Below are positions 53,755 through 62,258 of a stretch of DNA of 64,000 bases, piece after piece. This stretch comes from Brevundimonas vesicularis NBRC 12165 (GTDB lineage Bacteria > Pseudomonadota > Alphaproteobacteria > Caulobacterales > Caulobacteraceae): contig NZ_BCWM01000007.1 in assembly GCF_001592205.1 (NCBI RefSeq), positions 62,001 to 126,000 on the forward strand, in the 5' to 3' direction. How positions within the stretch are numbered: position 1 is the stretch's first letter; every line of letters begins with the position of its first letter. Both the position numbers and the translations under genes were made by a program. Under the pieces are notes generated by a model. It saw only the letters and a program-made list of their open reading frames with translations, did not search any database and had not been told where the DNA came from.

Positions 53755-53815
53755 TTATAGGCCCGATAGATTTTATTGCTTTGCAACCCCCAGGGCCGCT
53801 CACCATTCTCTCCGC

Positions 53816-54361
53816 ATGGTCGGCGTCATCCTCAGCACCGCGCGCAAACTGGCTCTGAAGATCGCCAGCTATGGCGTCATGCACCTGATCGTCGCCATCC
53901 TGGTCGCCTTCGCCATCACACGCGACTGGCGCATCGCCTTGGCCGTCGGCATGGTCGAGCCGATCTTTCAGACCATCGCCTACACCGTCCACGACCGCGT
54001 CTGGCACAAGGTCGAGCGGCGTCGCATGGCCTCCAATATCGAGGAGGCGACCGAGGCCTTCACCGCGCGCCTCGACATCATGTCGCCCGAGGAACAGCGC
54101 CGCTCCCACGACGCCCATCACGGCCACAGCCATGCCCTGCCCCGGTCGTTCAAACAGATTGCGCTGAAGACCGTCACCTATGGCGTCATGCACTTCGCCG
54201 TGGCGGTCGCCGTGGCCTACGCCCTGACCAACGACATCCGTACGGCCCTGACCATCGGCATGGTCGAGCCCTTGGTCCAGACGCTCTTCTTCGCCCTGCA
54301 CGACCGCATCTGGTCCCGCCTCGAAGGTCGCAGAGCCCGCGCGAGCGCAGCCGCCGCCTGA
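53816..54361 (+). CDS. Duplicated DUF2061 membrane protein
   Basis: The 181-residue protein contains two copies of a 60-residue unit: KIASYGVMHLIVAILVAFAI with AVGMVEPIFQTIAYTVHDR, and KTVTYGVMHFAVAVAVAYAL with IGMVEPLVQTLFFALHDR. Each has two membrane helices and matches DUF2061. A histidine-rich linker (HDAHHGHSHA) joins the copies. Function unknown. It ends 4 bases from the convergent rlmE stop. Confidence 0.85.
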   Translation: MVGVILSTARKLALKIASYGVMHLIVAILVAFAITRDWRIALAVGMVEPIFQTIAYTVHDRVWHKVERRRMASNIEEATEAFTARLDIMSPEEQRRSHDAHHGHSHALPRSFKQIALKTVTYGVMHFAVAVAVAYALTNDIRTALTIGMVEPLVQTLFFALHDRIWSRLEGRRARASAAAA

Positions 54362-54365
54362 TGCG

Positions 54366-55076
54366 TCAGCGCTTGTTCAGCGCGACCAGAAACACCTCGG
54401 CGCTGTCCTTACGGCTCGACGCCGGCTTGACGTATTTCACCGTCTCGAACTCCTCGCGCAGCCGCGCCAGAACCCCGCCGGCGTCTCCGCCCTGGAAGTT
54501 CTTGGAGACAAAGTTGCCGCCGGGCCGCAACGTGCGGATGGCGAAGTCGGCGGCGATTTCGATCAGGGCGATGATCTTCAGATGGTCCGTCTGGCGATGC
54601 CCGACCGTATTGTGCGCCATGTCCGACAGCACCAGGTCCGGCGCCCCGCCGATGGCGTCGATCAACTGCTGGTCCACGCCCGGATGGGTGAAATCGGCCT
54701 GAAGCAGGGTCGCGCCCGGGATCGGCGCGATCATCAGCAAATCCACGCCCGCCACCGCGCCAGCACCCCGGTTCAACGCCACCTGAACCCAGCCGCCCGG
54801 CGCCGCGCCCAGATCGACGACCTTTGACCCGCGCTTGATCAGCCGGAACTTGTCGTCGATCTCGATCAGCTTGAACGCCGCGCGCGAGCGCCAGCCTTCG
54901 GCCCGCGCCTTTTCGGACCATTTGTCCGACAGCTGGCGTTTGATCCATTGCTGGCTCGACATCGACTTGGTGTCGGCCGTCTTCATCTTGGTGCCCATGC
55001 CGCGTCCGGCGGCGGTTCCGCCGGTGGGCGGTTTCACCATCCGGCGGCGTTCCTGGGGCTTTTCGTCTTCGCTCAT
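54366..55076 (-). CDS. rlmE: 23S rRNA 2'-O-ribose U2552 methyltransferase RlmE (FtsJ)
   Basis: The 236-residue protein has the FtsJ catalytic tetrad in context: RSRAAFKLIEIDDKF (lysine), VVDLGAAPGGWVQVAL (SAM loop), LVLSDMAHNTVGHR (aspartate), FVSKNFQGGD (lysine) and RKDSAEVFLVA (glutamate). It methylates the ribosomal A loop. The start at 55076 lies after the shadow frame; it is divergent from the cyclophilin gene. Confidence 0.93.
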   Translation of the reverse strand: MSEDEKPQERRRMVKPPTGGTAAGRGMGTKMKTADTKSMSSQQWIKRQLSDKWSEKARAEGWRSRAAFKLIEIDDKFRLIKRGSKVVDLGAAPGGWVQVALNRGAGAVAGVDLLMIAPIPGATLLQADFTHPGVDQQLIDAIGGAPDLVLSDMAHNTVGHRQTDHLKIIALIEIAADFAIRTLRPGGNFVSKNFQGGDAGGVLARLREEFETVKYVKPASSRKDSAEVFLVALNKR

Positions 55077-55148
55077 CGTTCCCACATAGCCCCGACCGGC
55101 GTTGCGGGCTATGTCCCGCCTCAAATCAACCCAAAGAGGACGACCGAC

Positions 55149-55610
55149 ATGGCCGACACCCTGACCTTCACCCTGGACACCGGCGACGGCGAAGCCCGCG
55201 ACGTGGTCGTCAAGCTGCGCCCTGACCTGGCCCCCGGCCACGTCGAACGCATCACTGAACTGGCCAAGGAAGGCTTCTACGACGGCGTGGTCTTCCACCG
55301 CGTGATCCCGGGCTTCATGGCCCAGGGCGGCGATCCGACCGGCACCGGCACCTCGGGCTCCAAGAAGCCGAACCTGAAGGCCGAGTTCTCGGCCGAGCCG
55401 CACGTGCGCGGCGTCTGCTCGATGGCCCGCACCTCGGACCCCAACAGCGCCAACTCACAGTTCTTCATCGTCTTCGACGACGCCACCTTCCTGGACCGCC
55501 AGTACACCGTCTGGGGTCAGGTCGAATCGGGCATGGAACATGTCGACGCGCTGCCCAAGGGCGAGCCGCCGCGCAGCCCCGGCAAGATCGTCAAGGCGAC
55601 GGTCAACTAA
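55149..55610 (+). CDS. Cyclophilin-type peptidyl-prolyl isomerase
   Basis: A 153-residue cytosolic cyclophilin (no signal peptide) with EGFYDGVVFHRVIPGFMAQG, GGDPTGTGTSGS, CSMARTSDPNSANSQFFIVF and WGQVESGMEHVDAL. It isomerises proline peptide bonds. The ATG at 55149 follows AGAGGACG; the longer upstream frame crosses the rlmE promoter. Confidence 0.93.
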   Translation: MADTLTFTLDTGDGEARDVVVKLRPDLAPGHVERITELAKEGFYDGVVFHRVIPGFMAQGGDPTGTGTSGSKKPNLKAEFSAEPHVRGVCSMARTSDPNSANSQFFIVFDDATFLDRQYTVWGQVESGMEHVDALPKGEPPRSPGKIVKATVN

Positions 55611-55679
55611 GCATGCAATCTTGACGTTTCTCGATGATGGCTTTCAGTTGCAACTCTGAGCCATCGTCGGGGGACGACA

Positions 55680-56777
55680 TTGCGCATTCTTCTGGTCATC
55701 GAGCCGTCCGGCGGCGGCTCGGGGCGTCATGTGGTCGATCTGGCCCGCGCCCTGATCGGAAGCGGCCATCAGTTGTCCTTGATCTGGTCGCCGCACCGCG
55801 CCGAGCCTTGGTTCGAGGCCGCGGTCGCCGCCCTTCCCTTTCACGCCAATGAACGCCTGCCGATGCGACGCAGCGTCGGACCGTGGGACGTCGCCGCCCT
55901 TCATGCCCTGAATCGACTGATCGCCCGCCTCGGCCCGTTCGAGATCGTCCACGGCCACAGCGCCAAGGCCGGCGCCTTGGTCCGCCTGGCCCACGCGCCC
56001 GGCGCCGCCAAGATCTACACCCCTCACGCCCTGCCGATGATGAGCCCGGCCAACCTGACGACGATCATCGCCGGCGCGGCCGAGGCATTATTGGCCCGCT
56101 CCAGCGACGCCATCATCGCCGTCTCTGAGAAAGAGGCCGCCGTCGCCCGTCGCTGGGGGCTCGGCGGGAACAGCTTGCACGTCGTTCCCAACGGCCTGGC
56201 CTCCCCGCCCGCCAACGATCGTCTCGCCGCCCGCCAGGTCCTCGGCGTTCCCAACGACGCTCTGGTCATCGGCTTCGTCGGCCGGTTCTGCACCCAGAAA
56301 GACCCCGTCCGGTTCGCCAACGCCGTCCGCCGGGCGAACGCCATCGATCCGCGCATCACCGGCGTCATGATCGGCGATGGCGACCTGGCCCCGTCGGTCA
56401 GGACCGCCGCCGGCGACGCCCTACGTCTGCTGGGCGCACGCGACGCTGCGCCGCTGATGGCGGGCTTCGATCTTTTCGCCATGACCAGCCGTTATGAGGC
56501 CGATTCCTACGCCATGATCGAGGCGGCCGCCTTGGGCCTGCCGATCGTCTGCACCGACGTCGGCGGTATCGGGCGTCTGATCCAGGCCGGCGCGCACATC
56601 GACCGCCTGCCTGTCGACGCCTCGCCCGATCATCTGGCCGAGGCGATGCGCGCCGCGCTGGCCAGCCGCGTCGTTCCCCTGCCGATTGCGCCGGGCCTGC
56701 TGTCCGCCTCATGCATGGCCGAACAGACGGTCCGGATTTACCGCGACGCCTTCGCCCGCAGACGCCTAGGTGGCTGA
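55680..56777 (+). CDS. GT4-type glycosyltransferase
   Basis: A 365-residue GT-B enzyme that starts at a TTG (RILLVIEPSGGGSGRHVVDL). Motifs: HGHSAKAGALVRLA and IYTPHALPMMSP in the acceptor domain, AVSEKEAAVARRWGL, then VPNGLASPP, IGFVGRFCTQKDPVRFANAV and EADSYAMIEAAALGLPIVC in the donor domain. It likely adds a sugar to an undecaprenyl-linked glycan. The next glycosyltransferase overlaps by 8 bases. Confidence 0.88.
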   Translation: MRILLVIEPSGGGSGRHVVDLARALIGSGHQLSLIWSPHRAEPWFEAAVAALPFHANERLPMRRSVGPWDVAALHALNRLIARLGPFEIVHGHSAKAGALVRLAHAPGAAKIYTPHALPMMSPANLTTIIAGAAEALLARSSDAIIAVSEKEAAVARRWGLGGNSLHVVPNGLASPPANDRLAARQVLGVPNDALVIGFVGRFCTQKDPVRFANAVRRANAIDPRITGVMIGDGDLAPSVRTAAGDALRLLGARDAAPLMAGFDLFAMTSRYEADSYAMIEAAALGLPIVCTDVGGIGRLIQAGAHIDRLPVDASPDHLAEAMRAALASRVVPLPIAPGLLSASCMAEQTVRIYRDAFARRRLGG

Positions 56778-57822
56778 GTCCGTCTTCATCAACGGCCGCT
56801 TCCTGACCCAGCCGATGAGCGGGGTTCAGCGCTATGCGCGTCAGATCGTCCGCGCCCTGGACCAGCGCCCCGGTGCCGCCGACCGCTACGTCATGTTGAC
56901 GCACCCCGGCGCCGATAGCCTGAACCTGCGCAACATCCCGACCCGCAAGATAGGGCGCGCGGGCGGCCATCTTTGGGAACAGACCGCCCTGGCCTGGACC
57001 GCGCGCCATGGCCGGCTGCTTTCGTTAGGGGGTTCGGGTCCGGTGCTGCACCGGCAGCAGATCGTCGTCATCCACGACGCCGCCGTCTTTCGTCATCCCG
57101 AGCATTTCCGAACAGGCTACGCCGCCTTCCACCGCGCCCTGAACAGAATCCTGGCGCGCCGGGCGCGGTTGGCGACCGTCTCCGAGTTCTCCCGGCGCGA
57201 GTTGGCCTCGGTCCTGAACCTGTCGCCCGACAGCATCGCTGTCGCCCCGAACAGCGCCGACCATCTTCGCATCGTCACGCAAGACCCCGCCGTCGTTGCA
57301 CGCCTCGATCTGACGACCCGCCCCTACTTCGTGGCCCTGGGTAATCTCACGCCGAACAAGAACCTCGCCGTCGCCATCCGCGCCCTTTCCCGCCTTGCCG
57401 AGCCTGCCGTTCGGCTGGTCCTCATCGGCGACCGACCCGCTGTCTTCGACCGTTTCGCCTTCCCGGCCGACCCGCGCCTGATCTTCGCCGGCCGTCGCTC
57501 GGATGCCGAGATCACCGCCCTGCTCGGCGGCGCGCGCGCCCTGGTCTTTCCCAGTCTCTACGAAGGCTTCGGCATCCCGCCGCTTGAGGCGATGACCCTC
57601 GGCTGTCGGGTCATCGCCTCCGACATCCCCGCCACGCGCGAGGTCTGCGCCGACGCCGCCCTCTATTTTGACCCTGCCGACGACGCAGCCCTGGCCGCCC
57701 ATATGGCTGAGATGCTCAGCCGACCGGATGTCGCTCGCCGCGACGCCGGCCTTCGCCGCGCCGATCATTATGCTTGGTCACGCTCGGCCGAAGTCATCGA
57801 AGCCCTTCTGCTCAGCACCTGA
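56770..57822 (+). CDS. GT4-type glycosyltransferase
   Basis: A 350-residue enzyme starting at GTG 56770 inside the upstream gene. Donor-domain motifs are clear: FVALGNLTPNKNLAVAIRAL, LIFAGRRSDAEITALLGGAR, VFPSLYEGFGIPPLEAMTLG and CRVIASDIPATREVC. It resembles mannosyl- or fucosyltransferases of polysaccharide clusters. The last 55 bases overlap the convergent glycosyltransferase gene. Confidence 0.88.
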   Translation: MAESVFINGRFLTQPMSGVQRYARQIVRALDQRPGAADRYVMLTHPGADSLNLRNIPTRKIGRAGGHLWEQTALAWTARHGRLLSLGGSGPVLHRQQIVVIHDAAVFRHPEHFRTGYAAFHRALNRILARRARLATVSEFSRRELASVLNLSPDSIAVAPNSADHLRIVTQDPAVVARLDLTTRPYFVALGNLTPNKNLAVAIRALSRLAEPAVRLVLIGDRPAVFDRFAFPADPRLIFAGRRSDAEITALLGGARALVFPSLYEGFGIPPLEAMTLGCRVIASDIPATREVCADAALYFDPADDAALAAHMAEMLSRPDVARRDAGLRRADHYAWSRSAEVIEALLLST

Positions 57823-58979
57823 CGATAGACGGCCCTGTGCGCCTCGACGATCGACGCCTCGGTCCAAGCCGGCGCTCCAACCGCCGCGAAACGCCAGCGT
57901 CCAGGCTGGTCCACAGCCGCCTGCATCGCCGCCGTCAGCGCGCCTGCATCCCCCGGTTCGATCAAAGCTGACATGCCCGCCCCCTGCGCCGCCTCCGGCA
58001 AGCCGCCGATGCGCGATGCGATCACGCCCCGTCCCTGCTGAACCGCCTCCACGACGCTGCGTCCGAACGGCTCGGCCCACACCGCCGGCGCAACCAGCAC
58101 ATCCACCTTGGGCCAGAACGCCTCCGCCTCCACCTGCCCCAGCCAGACGATGCGCGGGTCATCGTAAGCCCGCCTCAACGCCTGCACGTAATCCGCCTCG
58201 CCCCGACCGCCGATCATCAGCCTCCAGTCGCCAGCCAACCCTCTCGTCGCCGCCAGCAGAACCTCGATCCCCTTTTCCGGCTCGACCCGCCCCAGAAACC
58301 CGAATCGCATCGTCGGCGCCTCGGCCAACGATGGTCTTGGCGCGATCGCCGCCGCGCCCGCTGCATTGCCGATCACCGACCCTGGCGTCCGCCGAAAATA
58401 GCCCGCCGCCCGATGCGTCTCCAGCACAGGCCCGCTCAGCCCGATGACATGGTCCACCCCTTGCGACCGCGCCCGCTTGCCCGCCGTCACCAACACGCAC
58501 GACCTACACCGCCGCTCGCAACGCCGTCCGCGTCGAAACAGCGACGCCCGCGCGCACAGCATCGACCAGTCCCTCAGCGTCTGCACCAGCGGCAGATCCC
58601 GCCGCGCCGCCGCGCGATAGACCGACAGCGAAAACCCCGTCGTCAAATGCAGATGGATCAGATCCGGCCGCACCCGCGCGACCGCCCGATCCACCGCCTG
58701 ATCCATCAGCGGATTGGCCGCCTCCAGCCCATGCCAGACCGCCCGCCGAATCGCCGATCGCCGCGCGCCCTCATAGGGCCAGTACAGGTTTCGCAACGGC
58801 AGACGCTGCACGGGCACGCCGTCGATCCGTTCGTTCACCGCCCCGCGCCCCGGCGTCAGCGTCAGCACGGACGCCTCCACGCCCGCCCGTCTCAGCCCCT
58901 GGGCCAACTGCGCCACGCTGCGTTCCGCCCCGCCGACCCGCGCCGGCGGATACAGGGTGTTGACGATCAGCACCCTCAC
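57768..58979 (-). CDS. GT4-type glycosyltransferase
   Basis: The 403-residue product begins at GTG 58979 (RVLIVNTLYPPARVGGAERS), overlapping the ligase stop (GTGA). Motifs: LIHLHLTTGFSLSVYRAAA, RFGFLGRVEPEKGIEVLLAA and FGRSVVEAVQQGRGVIASRI. A cysteine-rich insert (RRGRRCERRCRSCVLVTAG) is typical of a subgroup in capsule and S-layer glycan loci. It belongs to the minus-strand polysaccharide operon. Confidence 0.88.
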   Translation of the reverse strand: MRVLIVNTLYPPARVGGAERSVAQLAQGLRRAGVEASVLTLTPGRGAVNERIDGVPVQRLPLRNLYWPYEGARRSAIRRAVWHGLEAANPLMDQAVDRAVARVRPDLIHLHLTTGFSLSVYRAAARRDLPLVQTLRDWSMLCARASLFRRGRRCERRCRSCVLVTAGKRARSQGVDHVIGLSGPVLETHRAAGYFRRTPGSVIGNAAGAAAIAPRPSLAEAPTMRFGFLGRVEPEKGIEVLLAATRGLAGDWRLMIGGRGEADYVQALRRAYDDPRIVWLGQVEAEAFWPKVDVLVAPAVWAEPFGRSVVEAVQQGRGVIASRIGGLPEAAQGAGMSALIEPGDAGALTAAMQAAVDQPGRWRFAAVGAPAWTEASIVEAHRAVYRQVLSRRASMTSAERDQA

Positions 58980-60214
58980 GGCGCCAGCGGCCTTCGCCAA
59001 GCCAAGGCGCCGACCAGACAACACAGGAAGACCATCCCCGCCCCCTGCGTCAGGTCCTCTCCAAACATCGCCGCCAGCACATAGACCGACAGCGGCGTCA
59101 GCGCGTCCAGCCGCGCCGCCGACGCCAGATGCAGCCCCAGCAGCACCAGCGCGCTCACCACGCCCGCCGTCCGCGCCGTGAACAGATAGCCGTTGTGGCT
59201 GACCGACAGCGCCCGGAACGCCCCCATCTCGTCTGCCGACGACCACCCCGTCCCCATGGGGTGCTCCACGACCAGATCGACGGTCCGCCGCCAGGTCAGC
59301 ATCCGTCCGGCCAGATTGTCCTGCAGCGCCGCTCTGTCGAACCGTCCCGCAAACCGGCCGCCGTCGAGGTCAAACCGCCCCGCCTGCAAAGCCACCGCAA
59401 CCGCCGCCAGCACAAAGACCGTCAGCGCCACCCCCAGCGGCCGCACCCGTTCACGCCAACGCCAACCGACGACCATCCGCGCCAGCCCGCCCAACATCGC
59501 CGCCATCATGCCGCCCCGCGACAGGGTGCTGACGAACCCCAGCGCCGCCACGGCGACGCCGCCCCACGTCGTGCCGCGCCGCACCCAGCGCCGTTCCGCC
59601 AGCATCATGCCAGCCGGGACCGCCAGTCCGATCATCGCCATCGCCGCATTCGGATGCTCGGCCAGGGTCGTCACTCGCACCTGCGCGGCCGTCGTGGTCA
59701 CCATCGCGCGCGGCGACGCCAGCCCCACGGCCAGCAATGGCTCCAGCCCGACCAGCATCGCCAACGCATAGGTCGCCAGGTGACACGCCGCGCCCGCCAG
59801 CAAGGCCCAGAGGAACAGCCGCCGCCGTCCTTCATCCCTCAGGATCAGGCTGGCCACAGCCGGCGCCGCCAACGCCGAGGCGATCCACCGAAACCAGAAG
59901 GCCGCGTCCCCGACGTTCAGCCGATCACCCCACTGCGCGACCTGCACCAGCAGCGTCATCGCCAGAAAGCCCGCCGCGACCACGCAAGCCGCCCTCAGAA
60001 CCGGCGCTATGCCTCGCCACGTCACAGCCGCCAACGGCACAGCAACCGCCAGCGCCAGGTCCCCCAGCCGCGGCCCGCTGACCTGCCCCGGCGTCAGAAA
60101 GAGCGGCAATGTCACGCCCAGGCCCAGCAGACCCAAAGCCACCCGCTCATAGGCCGCGCGCACCTGCGACCAGCGCAGCGTTCCGCGCCGCGATGCGCTC
60201 AGGACGGCCTGCAA
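58976..60214 (-). CDS. O-antigen ligase/polymerase-like membrane protein
   Basis: A 412-residue membrane protein with about ten hydrophobic segments and the Wzy/WaaL-type periplasmic loop (LTWRRTVDLVVEHPMGTGWS, ALSVSHNGYLFTARTAGV) and TLSRGGMMAAMLGG. Start TTG at 60214 is proposed: GAGG lies 7 bases upstream and it overlaps the GT2 gene by 16 bases; GTG 60163 is the alternative. It would polymerise or ligate the glycan made by this cluster. Confidence 0.78.
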   Translation of the reverse strand: MQAVLSASRRGTLRWSQVRAAYERVALGLLGLGVTLPLFLTPGQVSGPRLGDLALAVAVPLAAVTWRGIAPVLRAACVVAAGFLAMTLLVQVAQWGDRLNVGDAAFWFRWIASALAAPAVASLILRDEGRRRLFLWALLAGAACHLATYALAMLVGLEPLLAVGLASPRAMVTTTAAQVRVTTLAEHPNAAMAMIGLAVPAGMMLAERRWVRRGTTWGGVAVAALGFVSTLSRGGMMAAMLGGLARMVVGWRWRERVRPLGVALTVFVLAAVAVALQAGRFDLDGGRFAGRFDRAALQDNLAGRMLTWRRTVDLVVEHPMGTGWSSADEMGAFRALSVSHNGYLFTARTAGVVSALVLLGLHLASAARLDALTPLSVYVLAAMFGEDLTQGAGMVFLCCLVGALAWRRPLAP

Positions 60215-61113
60215 TGCTCGACCTCGGGATCGAACCGCGCCCCGTCCACCACGCCGGCGACCAGCACCCCGGCCTTGCGCCAGCGTCCGCCCAGCGCCAG
60301 CCGACCCGCCAGCCTGAGCCGCGACGCGGCATAGCGCAGCGCAGAGCGCCGTCCCTCGTGCCGCCGCTTGGCCAGGATGACGTTGCGCGTCAGATAGCGA
60401 TGCAGCCGTTCGCGTCTCGCATCCGGCTCGGTCTCGATGCTCAGCCGTCCCGGCGCCGCGCGCACATGCTCGACCCGGCTGGCCGCGACCAGATAGCCCG
60501 GTCCCTCGCGCGACAGCCGCAGCGTATATTCCGTATCGTCGCCCCAGATGAACATGGGCGCCAGCGGCAGGCCGTGCCGCATCACCGCCGCCCGGCTGAC
60601 CAGGACCGACACAAACGTCGCCTGCCGCACCGGAATCATTCCCTGCTCCAACCGCTCGCCCCAATCGGGGTAGCCCAAGACATTCCACCGCCGGTCGATC
60701 TCGGGCGTATTGGTCAGATGCCCCTCAGGCGACCTGACGCTGGAACACAGAAAAGCCGGTGCAATACCGTCCTCGCCCAGCAAAGCTTCCGCCGCCAGCA
60801 AGGCCTCCAGCGCATCCGGCGCCGCCAGCACGTCGTCATCCATCAGCCAGACCCGGTCGGCCCCCGCCTCGATCGCCGCGCGGATGCCGGCGTTGAAGCC
60901 GCCCGCCCCGCCGGTGTTGATCGGCATCCGCACCACCATCGCCTGCCCCGCCCAGGCGTCAGCCAGCATCTCGGCGGTGCCGTCGTCGCTGGCGTTGTCG
61001 ACCACCACCACCCCGTCGCAAAGCCGCGTCTGGGCGATCAGGTGCGCCAAGCATTGCTCCAGCAGCGCGCGCCGGTTCCACGTCACCACCACCGCCCAAA
61101 CCGACGTGCTCAT
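60199..61113 (-). CDS. GT2-type glycosyltransferase, galactofuranosyltransferase-like
   Basis: A 304-residue GT-A enzyme with VVVTWNRRALLEQCLAHLIA, VDNASDDGTAEM, NTGGAGGFNAGIRAA, WLMDDDV (the metal-binding DDD) and FIWGDDTEYTLRLSREG. The NTGGAGGFNAG and WGDD-E features match the GlfT1-like and rhamnosyl GT2 branch. Coupling by ATGA to UDP-galactopyranose mutase suggests that it uses UDP-galactofuranose. Confidence 0.85.
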   Translation of the reverse strand: MSTSVWAVVVTWNRRALLEQCLAHLIAQTRLCDGVVVVDNASDDGTAEMLADAWAGQAMVVRMPINTGGAGGFNAGIRAAIEAGADRVWLMDDDVLAAPDALEALLAAEALLGEDGIAPAFLCSSVRSPEGHLTNTPEIDRRWNVLGYPDWGERLEQGMIPVRQATFVSVLVSRAAVMRHGLPLAPMFIWGDDTEYTLRLSREGPGYLVAASRVEHVRAAPGRLSIETEPDARRERLHRYLTRNVILAKRRHEGRRSALRYAASRLRLAGRLALGGRWRKAGVLVAGVVDGARFDPEVEHCRPS

Positions 61114-62258
61114 GCCGCCATCCGGGCGATGGCTGGCGCCAGCGATTTCTCGACCAGGCTCAGCGCCCGCCCGACCGCCTGGTCCATGTTGTAGTACTGA
61201 AAATCGGCCAGCCGCCCGGCGAACCAGACCTTGCCCGCCAAGGTCGCCGCCATCTCGCGGTATTGCCCCGCCAACGTTCGCGACGCCTCCGTCAGGATTG
61301 GATAATAGGGTTCGTTCACGCCCGCCTCATAAGCCATCGGATATTCGGTCACCGTCGCCGTCGTCGACCCGCGCTCGCCGGTCAGGTGGCGGAAATCGGT
61401 GGTGCGCGTGAAGTCGAAGTCGTTGGGATAGTTGACCGTCCCGACCGGCAGGCCGTTATCGACGTCCACGACCCGATGGTCGAACCGCACGCTGCGATAG
61501 GGCAAGGCCCCGACCGACCGGCCGAAATAGTCGTCCAGCGCGCCGCAATAGACCATCCGGTCCCACGACCCCGCCCCCACCTGATCCATCGGCGTGTTCA
61601 GCGACACTGTGATGTTCGGATGGTCCAGCATCCGCTCAAACAGCGCCCCATAGCCGTCGCGCGGCATGGCCTGATGGTGGTCGACGAAATAGCGGTCGTC
61701 CCGGCTGACCGCGATCGGCACGCGCGCCGTGACCGAGGCGTCCAGCGCCTCGACCGGCAAACCCCAGTGTTTGGCGGTGTATCCAGCGAACACCTTGTCG
61801 AAGACATAGTCGCCCAGTCGCCTCAGATCCGGATCGTCGCCCGCCTTTCGCAGGTCATGAATGCTGGGCCGCGCCCCGAAATCAAACCGCTTGACCAGGG
61901 CCTGCGTCATCCGCTCGGCCATCGCGGCGGGAAACAGCGTCTCGATCGAATCCAGATTGAACGGCAGCGGAACCCGTCGCCCGTCCACCTGCCCCTGGAC
62001 CCGATGGGCATAGGGCCGCCAGGCCGTGAACTGGCTCAGATAGTCGAAGATGCGCGCGCTGTTGGTATGGAACACATGCGGGCCATAGGGATGGATCAGC
62101 CGCCCGCCCGCATCGCGCCGGTCGTGCGCATTGCCGCCGACATTGTCGCGCTGATCGATCACCAGCACGCTCTGGTCCAGCCCGCGCGCCAGCCGTTCGG
62201 CGACCACCGCCCCGGTGAAACCGGCGCCGACGATCAGCCAGTCATATCGCCGGGACAT
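61110..62258 (-). CDS. glf: UDP-galactopyranose mutase
   Basis: A 382-residue flavoenzyme with an N-terminal FAD motif (LIVGAGFTGAVVAERLA), DQRDNVGGNAHDRRDAGGRL, YGPHVFHTNSARIFDYLSQF, and the conserved FAGYTAKHWG and VYCGALDDYFG. It converts UDP-galactopyranose to UDP-galactofuranose for cell-surface glycans. It overlaps the flippase gene by 17 bases and the GT2 gene by 4. Confidence 0.95.
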   Translation of the reverse strand: MSRRYDWLIVGAGFTGAVVAERLARGLDQSVLVIDQRDNVGGNAHDRRDAGGRLIHPYGPHVFHTNSARIFDYLSQFTAWRPYAHRVQGQVDGRRVPLPFNLDSIETLFPAAMAERMTQALVKRFDFGARPSIHDLRKAGDDPDLRRLGDYVFDKVFAGYTAKHWGLPVEALDASVTARVPIAVSRDDRYFVDHHQAMPRDGYGALFERMLDHPNITVSLNTPMDQVGAGSWDRMVYCGALDDYFGRSVGALPYRSVRFDHRVVDVDNGLPVGTVNYPNDFDFTRTTDFRHLTGERGSTTATVTEYPMAYEAGVNEPYYPILTEASRTLAGQYREMAATLAGKVWFAGRLADFQYYNMDQAVGRALSLVEKSLAPAIARMAA